A stretch of DNA of 52,158 nucleotides from Timburyella sp030842085 (lineage in GTDB: Bacteria; Bacillota; Clostridia; Oscillospirales; Acutalibacteraceae), in the NCBI GenBank assembly GCA_030842085.1, contig JAUUSE010000007.1, positions 1 to 52,158 on the forward strand, given 5' to 3'. The notes below the pieces were generated by a model, which was given only the letters and a program-made list of their open reading frames with translations, had not been told where the DNA came from and made no database searches. This document shows positions 33,219 through 42,954 of the stretch, piece after piece. Each line of letters starts with the position of its first letter. The stretch's first letter is position 1. Position numbers and translations under genes: made by a program.

Positions 33219-34448
33219 TTAAAGCACATCTGTTTCTTCAAGCGCAGCAATAAATTTTTTTGCAAGATTGCGGTAATCATGATACTGCTTGACATATGCA
33301 AGGCCCTTTTGCCCCATTTCATACCGCTCTTCCGGCGTCATTGCGGCTATTTTTTCTACAGCGTCGGCTACCGCCTGCGGGTCGGCCGCCGGTATTGAAA
33401 GACCGCCGCCGCTGTCGCGCACCGGGTCGTTGGGCGCCTCCACCGCATTTATTATCGGCTTTGCCGCCATAAGATAATCATAAAATTTATTCATTCCCGC
33501 GCCATATTTATAAAGCGGACTCTTTTTTGCGCCTATATACAGCGCATCCGCCATTTTAAGCATTGTCAGCACCTGATTTTTTGTCACACTGTTTATAAAA
33601 TAAACATTTTTTAACCCAAGCTTTTCCGCCTGCGCCTTAAGCTTAGGCTTTACTACGCCGTCGCCGACAAGCACAACCGCTTTTCCGTCATCCATAAGCG
33701 CGGCGGAGGAAATCAAATCTTCCAGTGAGTTTGATATGGCGTGACCGCCGGCATACATAACTATAAACTTGCCGTCTGCCCGCAGCTTGTCAATAAGCGC
33801 TTTGTCCTCCGGCGGCGCCGGTTCGGAGGTGTCCTCAGCAAGTATTCCGTTTGGTACGGCACGGAATTTTGCGTCGTTTACTCCCCTCTCGCGCAGATAT
33901 ATGTCGGCCGCCGGCAGTATTGATATGACCCTGAAGCTGTCTTTGAGCGCTTTGTCCGTCGCATGCTGCATAAATTTCATCGCCGGATTTTTATCGGTTA
34001 TATTTCCCATTTCATAAAGCGTCTGCGGCCATATGTCGTGTATTTCAAAATACAGTCTCGCCCCGGCGTGCTTTGCTATCTTTTCAGCTGGATATATATC
34101 GAACGGATACGTCGACGACGCAATAACCACATCCGGCTTAAGCTCATCCGCTAATTTCTTTGCATGGCTGCTTAGCTGTCTTACAAACGAGAACATATTG
34201 CGCACCCTGCCAAGATTATTGCCGTGATATCTATTCGTCTTTATCCAAAGATAGTTTACCCCGTCTATATTTTCAGTTGTAAAGCTCTTTTCTATAACCG
34301 GATTTTTCTTGCGAAGATGTGAAAAATCCGCTGCTATCATCGTTACATTATGTCCTGCCTTAGCCCACTCTACCGACATAAAATACGGCCTGAACTCCAT
34401 ACCGTGATATACCGACCCAGCGTAATGATTTATATATACTATATTCAA
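33219..34448 (-). CDS. Glycosyltransferase family 4
   Basis: 409 residues from a TTG at 34448, chosen because GGGGGAG lies 5 bases upstream; an ATG 31 codons earlier lacks a site and adds an unrelated segment. Two Rossmann domains (GT-B): N-terminal NIVYINHYAGSVYHG and ASSTYPFD; C-terminal VMYAGGHAISN (nucleotide loop), AVPNGI and the E-x7-E-like region near NKFYDYLMAAKPII. It adds a sugar from a nucleotide donor to a lipid-linked acceptor. The substrate cannot be told. The downstream genes follow after a 490-base spacer. Confidence 0.88.
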   Translation of the reverse strand: MNIVYINHYAGSVYHGMEFRPYFMSVEWAKAGHNVTMIAADFSHLRKKNPVIEKSFTTENIDGVNYLWIKTNRYHGNNLGRVRNMFSFVRQLSSHAKKLADELKPDVVIASSTYPFDIYPAEKIAKHAGARLYFEIHDIWPQTLYEMGNITDKNPAMKFMQHATDKALKDSFRVISILPAADIYLRERGVNDAKFRAVPNGILAEDTSEPAPPEDKALIDKLRADGKFIVMYAGGHAISNSLEDLISSAALMDDGKAVVLVGDGVVKPKLKAQAEKLGLKNVYFINSVTKNQVLTMLKMADALYIGAKKSPLYKYGAGMNKFYDYLMAAKPIINAVEAPNDPVRDSGGGLSIPAADPQAVADAVEKIAAMTPEERYEMGQKGLAYVKQYHDYRNLAKKFIAALEETDVL

Positions 34449-34680
34449 GGCTGCTCCCCCACTAAAACATATTTGCAAATTTATGTTAACTAAATATATA
34501 TTTCTTTTTCTATAACTAATATTGACATTTTTTATCCGCATTAAGCTTATACATATTTATGTTATGTCAACTCAACTCATCCCATTCAAGCCGGAAAAGC
34601 AATTCGCCCGCTCTTCAAACGGCATAGCGCATAAATCAGGCAGAAGCGCGGCAGCCTATTTCGTCTTATATATTATTTAT

Positions 34681-34714
34681 AAAAGCAAAAAGCCCTGCAC
34701 CCAGAAGTCAGGGC
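34681..34714 (-). terminator. Terminator after the UDP-sugar dehydrogenase
   Basis: The stem GCCCTG/CAGGGC (34714-34709 and 34697-34692) on the minus strand, then TTTTTGCTTTT. It divides the glycan locus into two transcripts. Confidence 0.7.
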
Positions 34715-34728
34715 CGTTTAAACCGATT

Positions 34729-36036
34729 TTATAGTCTGTATATATTTTCCCCTTTAATTCCGGCCATTAAATTGCGAGTATCAAAAATTAATTTAGCATT
34801 ATCGGCAATGAAATTTGCATCATATGCGCTGTGGTTGGTCGCTACAACTACTATGTCCGCCGCACTCAGCGCAGCCTTATCCAGCTCTGACGATTTAAGG
34901 CATCTTCCTGCACATGTTATCTGCGGGATAAATGGGTCGTTATACGAAAAATCACAGCCGTTTTCTATAAACAGCTCTGCCATCTGCACTGCCGGCGATT
35001 CGCGCACATCGTTTATGTCCGGCTTATACGCCATGCCGAGCATCAGCACCTTTGAGCCCTTAAGCGGCTTGCTTGCTGTGTTTAATATATCTCCCACCCG
35101 CGAAACGCAATACTGCGGCATGCCGCTGTTTATCTCACACGCCGCCTCTATCATGCTGGTGGAGCATTTATACTCTTTCGCCTTGTATGTCAAATACATT
35201 GGGTCGACGGGTATGCAGTGCCCACCCGGCCCCGGTCCGGGATAAAACGCCATAAACCCATACGGCTTTGTCTTTGCGGCGTCTATTACCTCCCATATTG
35301 GTATATCCATCTTCTCACATATTTTGGCAAATTCGTTCACCAGCGCAATGTTTACAAATCTAAATGAATTTTCAAGTATCTTCTCAAGCTCTGCCACTTT
35401 GGGGCTGGACACCGGATGTATCGCGCCCTCGAGCGCCGTGCCGTAATAAAGCGCCGCCAGCTCGGTGCAAACCTGAGTAACGCCGCCTACAACCTTGGGA
35501 GTATTGCGGGTATTATACTTTTTATTGCCCGGGTCAACGCGCTCGGCCGAAAATGCCAGGAAGATATCCTTGCCTATCTCAAAGCCGCGATTTTCCAGCA
35601 GCGGCTGTATAATTTCCTCCGTCGTGCCGGGATATGTAGTGCTTTCCAACACCACAAGCGTGCCCGCCGTAACGTTCTCCGCCACTTCTTCCGCTGCGCT
35701 GCGCACATATGAAATGTCCGGCTGATAGTGATTGTCTATTGGAGTAGGCACACATATCGCTATAACATCGCAGTCCGCCAGCTTTGTAAAATCAGACGAC
35801 GCCGACAATGCCGCCTTGTCTCTAAGCTCTTTTACCGTTTCACTGCTTACGTCAAGAATATGGCTTTTCCCAGAATTTATTGTGTCAACTACCTTTTCGT
35901 TTAAATCAAAACCGATAGATTTAAATCCTGATAATGCATTATTTACAAGCAGCGGCAGGCCAACATAGCCCATGCCTATTACTCCAACCACTGCCGATTT
36001 ATCCTCTAATTTGCTGCGAAGTGCTTTACTGTGCAT
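34729..36036 (-). CDS. UDP-N-acetylhexosamine 6-dehydrogenase (nucleotide-sugar dehydrogenase)
   Basis: 435 residues. NAD-dependent two-step oxidation of a UDP-sugar C6 to the uronic acid. GVIGMGYVGLPLL binds NAD; PTPIDNHYQPDISYV, STTYPGTTEE and the active-site Cys in PGPGPGGHCIPVDP place it with the WbpA/TviB/WecC group acting on UDP-GlcNAc or UDP-ManNAc. The Met at 36036 has GGGGA 8 bases upstream and overlaps the dehydratase gene by 11 bases, so translation is coupled. Confidence 0.92.
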   Translation of the reverse strand: MHSKALRSKLEDKSAVVGVIGMGYVGLPLLVNNALSGFKSIGFDLNEKVVDTINSGKSHILDVSSETVKELRDKAALSASSDFTKLADCDVIAICVPTPIDNHYQPDISYVRSAAEEVAENVTAGTLVVLESTTYPGTTEEIIQPLLENRGFEIGKDIFLAFSAERVDPGNKKYNTRNTPKVVGGVTQVCTELAALYYGTALEGAIHPVSSPKVAELEKILENSFRFVNIALVNEFAKICEKMDIPIWEVIDAAKTKPYGFMAFYPGPGPGGHCIPVDPMYLTYKAKEYKCSTSMIEAACEINSGMPQYCVSRVGDILNTASKPLKGSKVLMLGMAYKPDINDVRESPAVQMAELFIENGCDFSYNDPFIPQITCAGRCLKSSELDKAALSAADIVVVATNHSAYDANFIADNAKLIFDTRNLMAGIKGENIYRL

Positions 36037-37957
36037 CTGCCTGTTCCCCTCTGTCTTTAATTGCATCTGATTTTTCCATGTCTTTTTTGTCATCTGTGTT
36101 TTCTATATGCCCGTTAATATCAGATATCTCCGCATCGTCATGCTTAAATGTAGGCACAAGCTTGCGCACCGCATTAAACATTGTGCATATATTCTCGCTG
36201 TCAAGCGTTGACTGCAAAGCCTTAATGTCTATTGCTAAATCCGACTGGTCATAATCCAGCGGTTTCATCACAAATATCTTGGCGTTGTTTGTCTTTGTAA
36301 CATTCTCATCCTTAAGACTTATTTCCTCAAACAATTTTTCTCCCGGACGCAAGCCGGTAAACTCAATTTTAATATCCACATTAGGCTGCAGCCCCGACAG
36401 CTTTATAAGGTCGCAGGCAAGGTCGTATATTTTTACCGGCTCGCCCATGTCCAACACAAAAATTTCGCCGCCGTTTGCCATAGCGCCCGCTTCAAGCACC
36501 AGCTGAACCGCTTCCGGTATTGTCATAAAATAGCGTCGCATATCCGGATGTGTTACCGTAACAGGTCCGCCATGCTCAATCTGCTTTTGAAATGTCGGTA
36601 CGACACTGCCGTTTGAGCCTAAAACATTGCCAAACCTTACCGCTGCAAAATCAGTATCAGATAAGCCGTTGAGCATTTGTATTGTCATTTCAGCAATTCG
36701 TTTTGACGCGCCCATTATATTTGTTGGATTTACTGCCTTATCGGTGGAAATCAGTATCATTTTTTCAACACCGTGCATTATGGCGGCATTAGCAACATTT
36801 AATGTACCAAATACATTGTTTTTAATCGCTTCTCGCGGATTAATTTCCATCATAGGTACATGTTTATGCGCCGCTGCATGGAAAATTATCTGCGGTTTAG
36901 TTTCCTCAAACACTTCTTTAAGCCGCTTTGTGTCCCTGACAGAGCCAAGCTTTAGGCAATACTGACCCGCATATTTCTCCCTAAGCTCTGCGTCTATATA
37001 AAACAGTCCGTTCTCATTAAAGTCGTATATAATCAGCTTTGAGCAGCCAAAAGACAGCACCTGCCGGCATATTTCAGAGCCTATTGAGCCGACGCCGCCA
37101 GTTACCATTACAACCTTGCCGCATATGAACTCCTTAACCGTCTGCATGTTGAGCTGTACACTGTCGCGCCTTAAAAGCTCCTCAAGATTTATATTTGTAA
37201 CCACAGCCGTGTTAAGGTCAACGTCCGCAATATTGCCGAAGCGCCGCACCGGACATTTCATCTGCCGGCAGACCTCCATTACATATTCCAGCGTTTCCCT
37301 GTCCGCCGTCGGAATAGCAACGATAACTTCATCGACAAAATATTTCTTTATGGCTTCTTTCATCTGCTCACGGCCGCCGTATATCTTTATGCCGCCCAGC
37401 CGCTTGCCGATAAGTGATTCATCGTCGTCGATAAACACCACCGGCAGCATGTTTTCATGCGGACTTGAAAGCTTGTTCTGCAAAAATCGTCCCGCTTCGC
37501 CGGCGCCGTATATAAGCACCCTTTTATCACCCGTGCTTCGGCTAAACCTAGCATTTGTAGCCGTTACAAGGCGTATTGAAAAGCGCCCTAATATCATAAG
37601 CAGAAAAGTAAGTATGCACACGCCTGCCACGAATTCAAACATGTATCCGGTTTCCAGCCAGCGATGCGCAACGGCTAATATAACAAACGAAACAAAAGAC
37701 GATATCATCTGTCTTAAACTGTCGCCCAGCCCCATGTGCTTCCACACGCTGCGGTAACAGCCGGCTATTAAATTTACTATAAATATAACCGCAAATGTAG
37801 ACAGTATAAACTGCGTCTGATAATGCTGCATAGCGTACGGCGGGTTGTCAAGGTTGGAATAGCGGAATCTGTACATAGCGAAAGTAGAAAGTGCCACCGC
37901 CAAAAGATCCCACAGTATAAACGCTATTTGCGATAATCTTTTTTTCAGCTTGTCCAT
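36026..37957 (-). CDS. Membrane UDP-GlcNAc 4,6-dehydratase (CapD/WbpM/PglF family)
   Basis: 643 residues. Four N-terminal membrane helices (about 8-120), a Rossmann-like cap (VLIYGAGEAGRFL, about 148) and a C-terminal SDR domain: NAD loop TGGVGSIGSE (about 285), ILISTDKAVNPTNIMGASKR with the catalytic residues (about 400), and RFGNVLGSNGSV. The family makes UDP-4-keto-6-deoxy sugars. The usual catalytic Tyr is replaced by Met in the NIMGASK segment, as in CapD and PglF. It leads the operon, overlapping the UDP-sugar dehydrogenase. Confidence 0.94.
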   Translation of the reverse strand: MDKLKKRLSQIAFILWDLLAVALSTFAMYRFRYSNLDNPPYAMQHYQTQFILSTFAVIFIVNLIAGCYRSVWKHMGLGDSLRQMISSFVSFVILAVAHRWLETGYMFEFVAGVCILTFLLMILGRFSIRLVTATNARFSRSTGDKRVLIYGAGEAGRFLQNKLSSPHENMLPVVFIDDDESLIGKRLGGIKIYGGREQMKEAIKKYFVDEVIVAIPTADRETLEYVMEVCRQMKCPVRRFGNIADVDLNTAVVTNINLEELLRRDSVQLNMQTVKEFICGKVVMVTGGVGSIGSEICRQVLSFGCSKLIIYDFNENGLFYIDAELREKYAGQYCLKLGSVRDTKRLKEVFEETKPQIIFHAAAHKHVPMMEINPREAIKNNVFGTLNVANAAIMHGVEKMILISTDKAVNPTNIMGASKRIAEMTIQMLNGLSDTDFAAVRFGNVLGSNGSVVPTFQKQIEHGGPVTVTHPDMRRYFMTIPEAVQLVLEAGAMANGGEIFVLDMGEPVKIYDLACDLIKLSGLQPNVDIKIEFTGLRPGEKLFEEISLKDENVTKTNNAKIFVMKPLDYDQSDLAIDIKALQSTLDSENICTMFNAVRKLVPTFKHDDAEISDINGHIENTDDKKDMEKSDAIKDRGEQADAQ

Positions 37958-38666
37958 ATCTCTTATCTTGTCCTATCTTTAAAGAGCAGGCATTGCTTTA
38001 TAAGCACCACTCATATATAATTTTCCAAATAAACCTATTTTCACCAATTCCACTTAGGTATTATACGAAATATAGACGTTAAAGTCAATCTCCACACTCA
38101 TTACAGTAATTTAATATTTCAAATTTTGACAAATACGTGTTATAATATCTTTCATAAAAAGCCATACCGCTTTTTTCTGGCTGTGTGGTTTTCATTTACC
38201 TTTAAGCGGCGGCCGGACGCTTTTAAAACTGCTGCTTTTTGTATTTGCAGCATCGGCAGTGCTGACAAATAATCTATTAAAATGCTTATTTGGCCTCAGT
38301 GCCGATTTACATGCGCAACTTTGCCTTTTTCAGCGGTATGCGAAGCCGATTTAATATGCACATACGGACAAATTTACCGCCATACTATATTTTGGACAAA
38401 TTATTCTTTAGTTAATCTTAAAGATAAACTTATAATAAAATGTCACACTGCATTCCGCCTTTTGCCATTGTTCGAGTATACTTTGCATAAGGCGTAAGCT
38501 GCAGGCGCAGGTAAAATGATGTGCAAAAGCAAGAGTACTTAAGGCTTTGCAATATCGCTGTTTTTGTCAGAATATGTTAAAACAGAAAAGAAAGACGGCT
38601 TCGGCGCAACAGCGTCTGCCGTTAAATAAATAATTGCTTTATATAAAAACAACGGAGGTAAATATA
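37958..38666. other. Divergent intergenic region between glycan and replication genes
   Basis: About 700 bases. A TATAAT at about 38430 with a weak TTAGTT 17 bases upstream might drive the DnaD gene; near 38125 a TTGACA and TATAAT are only 9 bases apart and cannot work together. No gene found. Confidence 0.45.
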
Positions 38667-39752
38667 TTGAAATTTCAGGTTAACCCCAATTCATATAATT
38701 CAATATTTGTCGTGCCGGCGGACGTGGTGGACAGGCATATAAAGCTTGCCGGGAGTATACAGCTTAAAGCGCTGCTTTGGCTTATGCGCCGAAACGGCGG
38801 AGAATGGGAAATATCCGAAATGGCGTCAGCTTTAGGCGCAGCCGAGCCGGACGTTAAAGACGCCCTGCAATACTGGGTAGAGGCTGGTATTTTGATTAAA
38901 TATGACGATGCTGCACCGGCAGCCGACGCAGCGGCATCTAACTTTGCCGGTGAGTCGGTAAGTAAAAATGCGCCGACGTCTTCTCCGCATGTTATAGAAA
39001 AAAGCGTAGATATTGCGGCGGCCGGCAGCACTGTAAAATTTACCAATTCTCATGACGGCAAAGGCGCGGCTGTCGGCAGCGGCGTTAAAGCGGCAATAAG
39101 CCGTCATAAAATCGACGCCGTACAAAAGCCGACGCGCGACGAGGTGGCGAGACGTGGAGCAGAATCTCCTGAAATTGCCTTTCTGCTTAATGAGGCGCAG
39201 AAAAAATTTGGCCGCAACATTAATCAGGCAGAGGCTTCTACCCTCGTTTGGCTGCACGATTATGAAGGCCTTCCCGTCGCTGTTATAATCATGATTATTG
39301 AATATATCGTCTCTGAAGGCAGAGGCACGATTAAATATCTTGAAAAAACGGCGGTGGACTGGTCGGAAAAAGATATAAACACCGTGGAAAAAGCGGAAAA
39401 GCATATCTGCGCCATAATGTCCAGCAAGAAAGCATGGGGGCGTGTGGAACGTGCAATGTCGATTGAGCACCGCCGCCCCAGCGCGAAAGAGCAGCAGGCG
39501 GCCGACAGGTGGGTTAATGAATGGGGCTTTTCGCAGGAGATGCTTCGGGCGGCATATGACCAATGCGTCGACGCGACTACTAAAATATCTATTCCGTACA
39601 TAAACAAGATACTCGAAAAGTGGTATAAATCCGGCGTAAAAACACTTGACGACCTTGCCAATGAGGCGGCTGCAAAGAAAGAAGCTGCTGCCCCTCAGAA
39701 ATCATATGATATTGATGAAATTGAGCGCAAAATCAGCGAGCAGTACAAATAA
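38667..39752 (+). CDS. DnaD-domain replication initiation protein
   Basis: 361 residues from a TTG with GGAGG 8 bases upstream. An N-terminal winged helix (about 15-75: GSIQLKALLWLMRRNGGEW...WVEAGILI) resembles the DnaD/DnaB N-domain. A variable Ala-rich linker follows. The C-terminal half has two DnaB_2-type helical repeats (about 165-235, LVWLHDYEGLPVAVIIMIIEY; and 265-335, WVNEWGFSQEMLRAAYDQCV). DnaD remodels origin DNA and helps load the helicase. The helicase-loader-like ATPase gene begins 15 bases after it. Confidence 0.88.
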   Translation: MKFQVNPNSYNSIFVVPADVVDRHIKLAGSIQLKALLWLMRRNGGEWEISEMASALGAAEPDVKDALQYWVEAGILIKYDDAAPAADAAASNFAGESVSKNAPTSSPHVIEKSVDIAAAGSTVKFTNSHDGKGAAVGSGVKAAISRHKIDAVQKPTRDEVARRGAESPEIAFLLNEAQKKFGRNINQAEASTLVWLHDYEGLPVAVIIMIIEYIVSEGRGTIKYLEKTAVDWSEKDINTVEKAEKHICAIMSSKKAWGRVERAMSIEHRRPSAKEQQAADRWVNEWGFSQEMLRAAYDQCVDATTKISIPYINKILEKWYKSGVKTLDDLANEAAAKKEAAAPQKSYDIDEIERKISEQYK

Positions 39753-39766
39753 AGGGTGTTGTATTA

Positions 39767-40732
39767 ATGGGATATGGAAATGAAATATATCAAGAGGCTT
39801 TGCAAATTGTAAGAGAAAGACGTCTTAAAGCAGAAGCGGCATACCGCGAAACCTATTCAAAGCTTGCCGAAATCAGGCCTGAGATAGCCGACATCGACCG
39901 TAAACTTGCTGAGCTCGGCGTAAAAGCGGCGAAAGCGGCGGCAAGCGGCGAAAACGTATTAGATATAAAGAAATATTATGACGATTTAAATAATAAAAGG
40001 GAGCAAATTTTATCTGAGCTCGGCATAAGCCCTGAGCGCATAGCCCCAATTTATGAATGCAAAAAGTGCAGCGACACCGGATATGTAAACGGTTCTCTTT
40101 GCAGCTGCGTTGAGCGCCTTGCACGTGATATATCATACAGCAGGTTAAACAGCACGGCTCCGGCGAAGCTGTCGGATTTTTCCTCCTTTAACCTTGAATA
40201 TTATTCTGACAAACCGCTTGAAAACGGCGCTGTGCCGTCAAAAATAATGACGGACAATTTTATGTTTGCGATGGAGTATGCTTCAAACTTCAACATGTCG
40301 GCTAAAAGCGTTTTATTTATGGGTCCGACGGGACTTGGGAAAACGCATCTTTCGCTTGCCATTGCAAAGGCGGTAATTGATAAAAATTACGGCGTAATAT
40401 ACGGCAGTGCGCAGAATTTTATACGCGCCATAGAAAAGGAGCATTTTAAAAACAATTCCGACGCTGTCACGCTTGATGCATTACTGGAGTGCGATTTGCT
40501 TATTTTTGACGACCTCGGCACTGAATTTAATACGTCGTTTTCCGTGTCGGTGATGTACAACATAATAAATACCCGCCTTTTATATTCGCGTCCTACAATA
40601 ATAAGTACCAACCTCACGCTGAAAGAAATTGAAGAAAGATACGGCGAGCGTATACTCTCAAGAATAATCGGCGGATATTATATAAAGAAATTCTGCGGCG
40701 AGGATATACGCAAAATTAAGGCTTTCGGATAA
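39767..40732 (+). CDS. DnaI/DnaC-like helicase loader ATPase
   Basis: 321 residues. An N-terminal coiled-coil part and zinc motif (CKKCSDTGYVNGSLCSCVE, about 103-121), then an AAA+ domain: Walker A MGPTGLGKTHLS (about 186), Walker B LLIFDDLGTE (about 246), sensor-1 IISTNLT. This arrangement fits DnaI-type loaders of the replicative helicase. The gene follows DnaD by 15 bases, so the two likely act together at chromosome replication start. Confidence 0.9.
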   Translation: MGYGNEIYQEALQIVRERRLKAEAAYRETYSKLAEIRPEIADIDRKLAELGVKAAKAAASGENVLDIKKYYDDLNNKREQILSELGISPERIAPIYECKKCSDTGYVNGSLCSCVERLARDISYSRLNSTAPAKLSDFSSFNLEYYSDKPLENGAVPSKIMTDNFMFAMEYASNFNMSAKSVLFMGPTGLGKTHLSLAIAKAVIDKNYGVIYGSAQNFIRAIEKEHFKNNSDAVTLDALLECDLLIFDDLGTEFNTSFSVSVMYNIINTRLLYSRPTIISTNLTLKEIEERYGERILSRIIGGYYIKKFCGEDIRKIKAFG

Positions 40733-40980
40733 CTGACTGCGCTAAATTAAAAACAGATTATAGTAATTATTCCGTTTCCATTTATTTTTATATCGCTATA
40801 GGCTTTTAAGCCAAAACCAGTTGCCGAGATATAAAAATGAGATGCAAAAAATCAATACCGCCGCTGAAACGATGAATTACGCAGGCTTTAGAAAATTTTT
40901 TCTTTGCAAACGCCGGATTTTTTGCTAAAGGACTTGCCTGAAGTTTTACTGCTATCATCAGTATAACTTGGCGCTTAAGC

Positions 40981-41013
40981 AGAAAAGGCAGCCGCATTAA
41001 AATCTGCGGCTGC
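40981..41013 (-). terminator. Terminator after the DUF3781 gene
   Basis: A perfect 9-bp stem GCAGCCGCA (40988-40996)/TGCGGCTGC (41005-41013); the minus-strand tail is CTTTTCT. On the plus strand it is followed by a run of A, so it points to the minus strand. Confidence 0.65.
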
Positions 41014-41024
41014 AAAAAAAGAAA

Positions 41025-41267
41025 TCATTGCTTTATCTTATGCGCTGTGATAATCGTATAGCTATGAGCGTTTACTGTTATTTCGCAGTTATCTATACGT
41101 ATGTACCAGTTCTTCCCTTTCCCTGTAATAACTGCACCATTATCCAAAATTTTTGTCCTGCACCATTTTACAACATCGTTTGTTTGAATGGCAAGATTTC
41201 TTTTTATACGCTCTATGCCCATTTCTGTTGTATGAAGCTTATCTATATTTTTAATGAGTTCTATCAT
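41025..41267 (-). CDS. DUF3781 domain protein
   Basis: 80 residues. NIDKLHTTEMGIERIKRNL, VVKWCRTKI, GKNWYIRID and ITVNAHSYTIITAH match DUF3781 over nearly its whole length. The family is small, found in Firmicutes, with unknown function. It stands alone on the minus strand between the helicase loader and thiD, with its own terminator. Confidence 0.85.
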   Translation of the reverse strand: MIELIKNIDKLHTTEMGIERIKRNLAIQTNDVVKWCRTKILDNGAVITGKGKNWYIRIDNCEITVNAHSYTIITAHKIKQ

Positions 41268-41438
41268 TTTTATCCACCGCCGTTTTTACTTGCTGATTTT
41301 ATTTTATCATATTGAAATATGCGCAGCAAGGCTTATGCCTAATGCTGGATAAAATCACTCGGCGGGGCTTATAGAAAAAGGATTGCTGTTATACAGATTA
41401 AATTTATAAGTAATGTAGTAAAAAAGGAGAAAATTATT

Positions 41439-42230
41439 ATGCTTAACTTACTTACCATAGCCGGCTCCGACAGCTGCGGTGGCGCGGGAATACAGGCAGA
41501 TATAAAGACTTTTTCCGCTCATGGCTGTTATGGAATGAGCATTATAACCGCCGTCACCGCGCAAAACACGCAGGGCGTCGCCGACTCACTCGACATTCCG
41601 CCCAAAATGATAAAGGCGCAGGCGGATGCTGTTTTCAGCGACATACGCGTCGACGCCGTTAAAACCGGCATGCTCTCCTGCACTGATACTATAAGATGTG
41701 TTGCTGACATATTAAAAAAATATACTCCTAAATTTTATGTGTTAGACCCTGTTATGATTTCCAAAAGCGGTTTTGCACTGCTTAAAGATGAGGCTATCGA
41801 CTCTATTATAAAGATGCTTTTGCCTATATGCACCATTGTTACCCCAAATATTCCTGAGGCTCAGGCCATCTCCGGCATAGAAATAAATTCTGAAGACGAC
41901 GCAAAAGCAGCCGCTGAAAAGATCTATTCTTTCGGGCCCAAAAATGTACTCATAAAAGGCGGACATTTAAGCGGCGAGCCTGTTGATTTGCTGTATGACG
42001 GTAAAGACTTTACTATCTTTCCGGGACGCCGAATAGACACTAAAAACACCCACGGCACTGGATGTACTCTTTCCGCCGCCATAGCCTGCAATCTGGCCGG
42101 CGGCATGAATACCGCAGAGGCGGTGGGAGCGGCAAAGAAATATGTCACTACCGGCATAGAGCATTCGCTTGACATAGGCGCCGGCTGCGGACCGCTGCAT
42201 CATTTTTATGATTTATATTCAAAGCAATAA
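41439..42230 (+). CDS. thiD: Hydroxymethylpyrimidine/phosphomethylpyrimidine kinase
   Basis: 263 residues. Ribokinase-like; phosphorylates HMP and HMP-P for thiamine, and some relatives also phosphorylate pyridoxal. LTIAGSDSCGGAGIQADIKTF is the substrate site; VLDPVMISKSG, PNIPEA and NTHGTGCTLSAAIA (ATP-binding and catalytic Asp region with the G-T-G-C anion hole) are diagnostic. AAGGAG precedes the ATG. No thiamine riboswitch is in its leader, and no other thi genes are adjacent. Confidence 0.93.
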   Translation: MLNLLTIAGSDSCGGAGIQADIKTFSAHGCYGMSIITAVTAQNTQGVADSLDIPPKMIKAQADAVFSDIRVDAVKTGMLSCTDTIRCVADILKKYTPKFYVLDPVMISKSGFALLKDEAIDSIIKMLLPICTIVTPNIPEAQAISGIEINSEDDAKAAAEKIYSFGPKNVLIKGGHLSGEPVDLLYDGKDFTIFPGRRIDTKNTHGTGCTLSAAIACNLAGGMNTAEAVGAAKKYVTTGIEHSLDIGAGCGPLHHFYDLYSKQ

Positions 42231-42278
42231 TTTTTATAGTTTGCTGATTTAATTCAACTTTTAATTATTGAGAAGCAA

Positions 42279-42440
42279 ATGTATTATCAATATAATGACC
42301 GCGGCGGCATAGGTCTGCGGCAGATTTTAGAAAATGTTAATCTTTCTCTGCAGCAGTTAAACTATACTATGCAGATAATTGCGCAAAATCTGTATAAAAT
42401 CAATCAAGGACTTGGAGCAGCGAGCAAAAGCTTCATCTAA
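42279..42440 (+). CDS. Possible small protein of 53 residues
   Basis: A 53-codon frame beginning MYYQYNDRGGIGLRQI with a helical, Gln/Leu-rich middle (VNLSLQQLNYTMQIIAQNLY) and ending KSFI. The composition looks protein-like. The ribosome site is weak (GAGAAG). It follows thiD by 48 bases in the same direction. No family recognised. Confidence 0.4.
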   Translation: MYYQYNDRGGIGLRQILENVNLSLQQLNYTMQIIAQNLYKINQGLGAASKSFI

Positions 42441-42574
42441 TGGCAGCAATGCCAATACGTAAATCGGTTAGTGTAAAAAGTCGCTGTGTCTTTAATATTA
42501 TTTATATAGCTTTAAATGCGCAGCGAAGAACAAATGGATGCTTGCTGCTGTATTAAAATCTGAGCTATGACTGA

Positions 42575-42766
42575 TTAAATATCTATAAACGCCCTTAAAT
42601 CAGCATGGCGTTTGATATTGCGCCGATTATAATAGGCGGCATGCACGGCCGCTGCAATGGCGCCGTCCCACTCTCTCGAACGCGTACTGATTTCATCACA
42701 ATACCTGCATAGCGTCGCCGGATTTTGTCCGATACTGGCAAGCCTGCGTAATTGGCCGGTGGCTGT
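42575..42766 (-). pseudogene. Open coding-like fragment without a start codon
   Basis: A 63-codon frame between two TAA stops reads like protein (contains LCRYCDEISTRSREWDGA and AAYYNRRNIKRHADLRAF) but lacks ATG, GTG or TTG near its 5' end. A different frame just upstream, from an ATG at about 42810, would need a frameshift to join it. It may be the tail of a decayed gene. No family recognised. Confidence 0.35.
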
Positions 42767-42954
42767 TTAGTTTAAGCAAAATTAAAGCCGCCAAGGCTTT
42801 ACTGGACATGTATTATCTGTTTACCGACTCGGCAGTATATCTAAAATTTATGCTTACTGACATAAAATGCCGCTTTCAATTATCCCTATTTTTAGTGAAA
42901 ATTCACCTGCTTTTGAGCTTGAATTTGGCTAAAAGCCGTAGTATAATACAGATA

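Noticed and set aside
37116..37757. 213-residue open frame antisense to the CapD-type gene
   Set aside because: Shadow of the dehydratase; no homology motif or ribosome site.
38125..38145. TTGACA/TATAAT promoter near 38125
   Set aside because: Spacing is only about 9 bases; it cannot serve as a sigma-70 promoter pair.
38832..39563. 243-residue open frame antisense to the DnaD gene
   Set aside because: Opposite a clear DnaD-domain gene; composition (Arg, Phe, His runs) fits a codon-bias shadow and has no start signal.
41300..41440. TPP riboswitch upstream of thiD
   Set aside because: No CTGAGA or ACCTGATCTGGATAATGCC-type motif is present in the leader.
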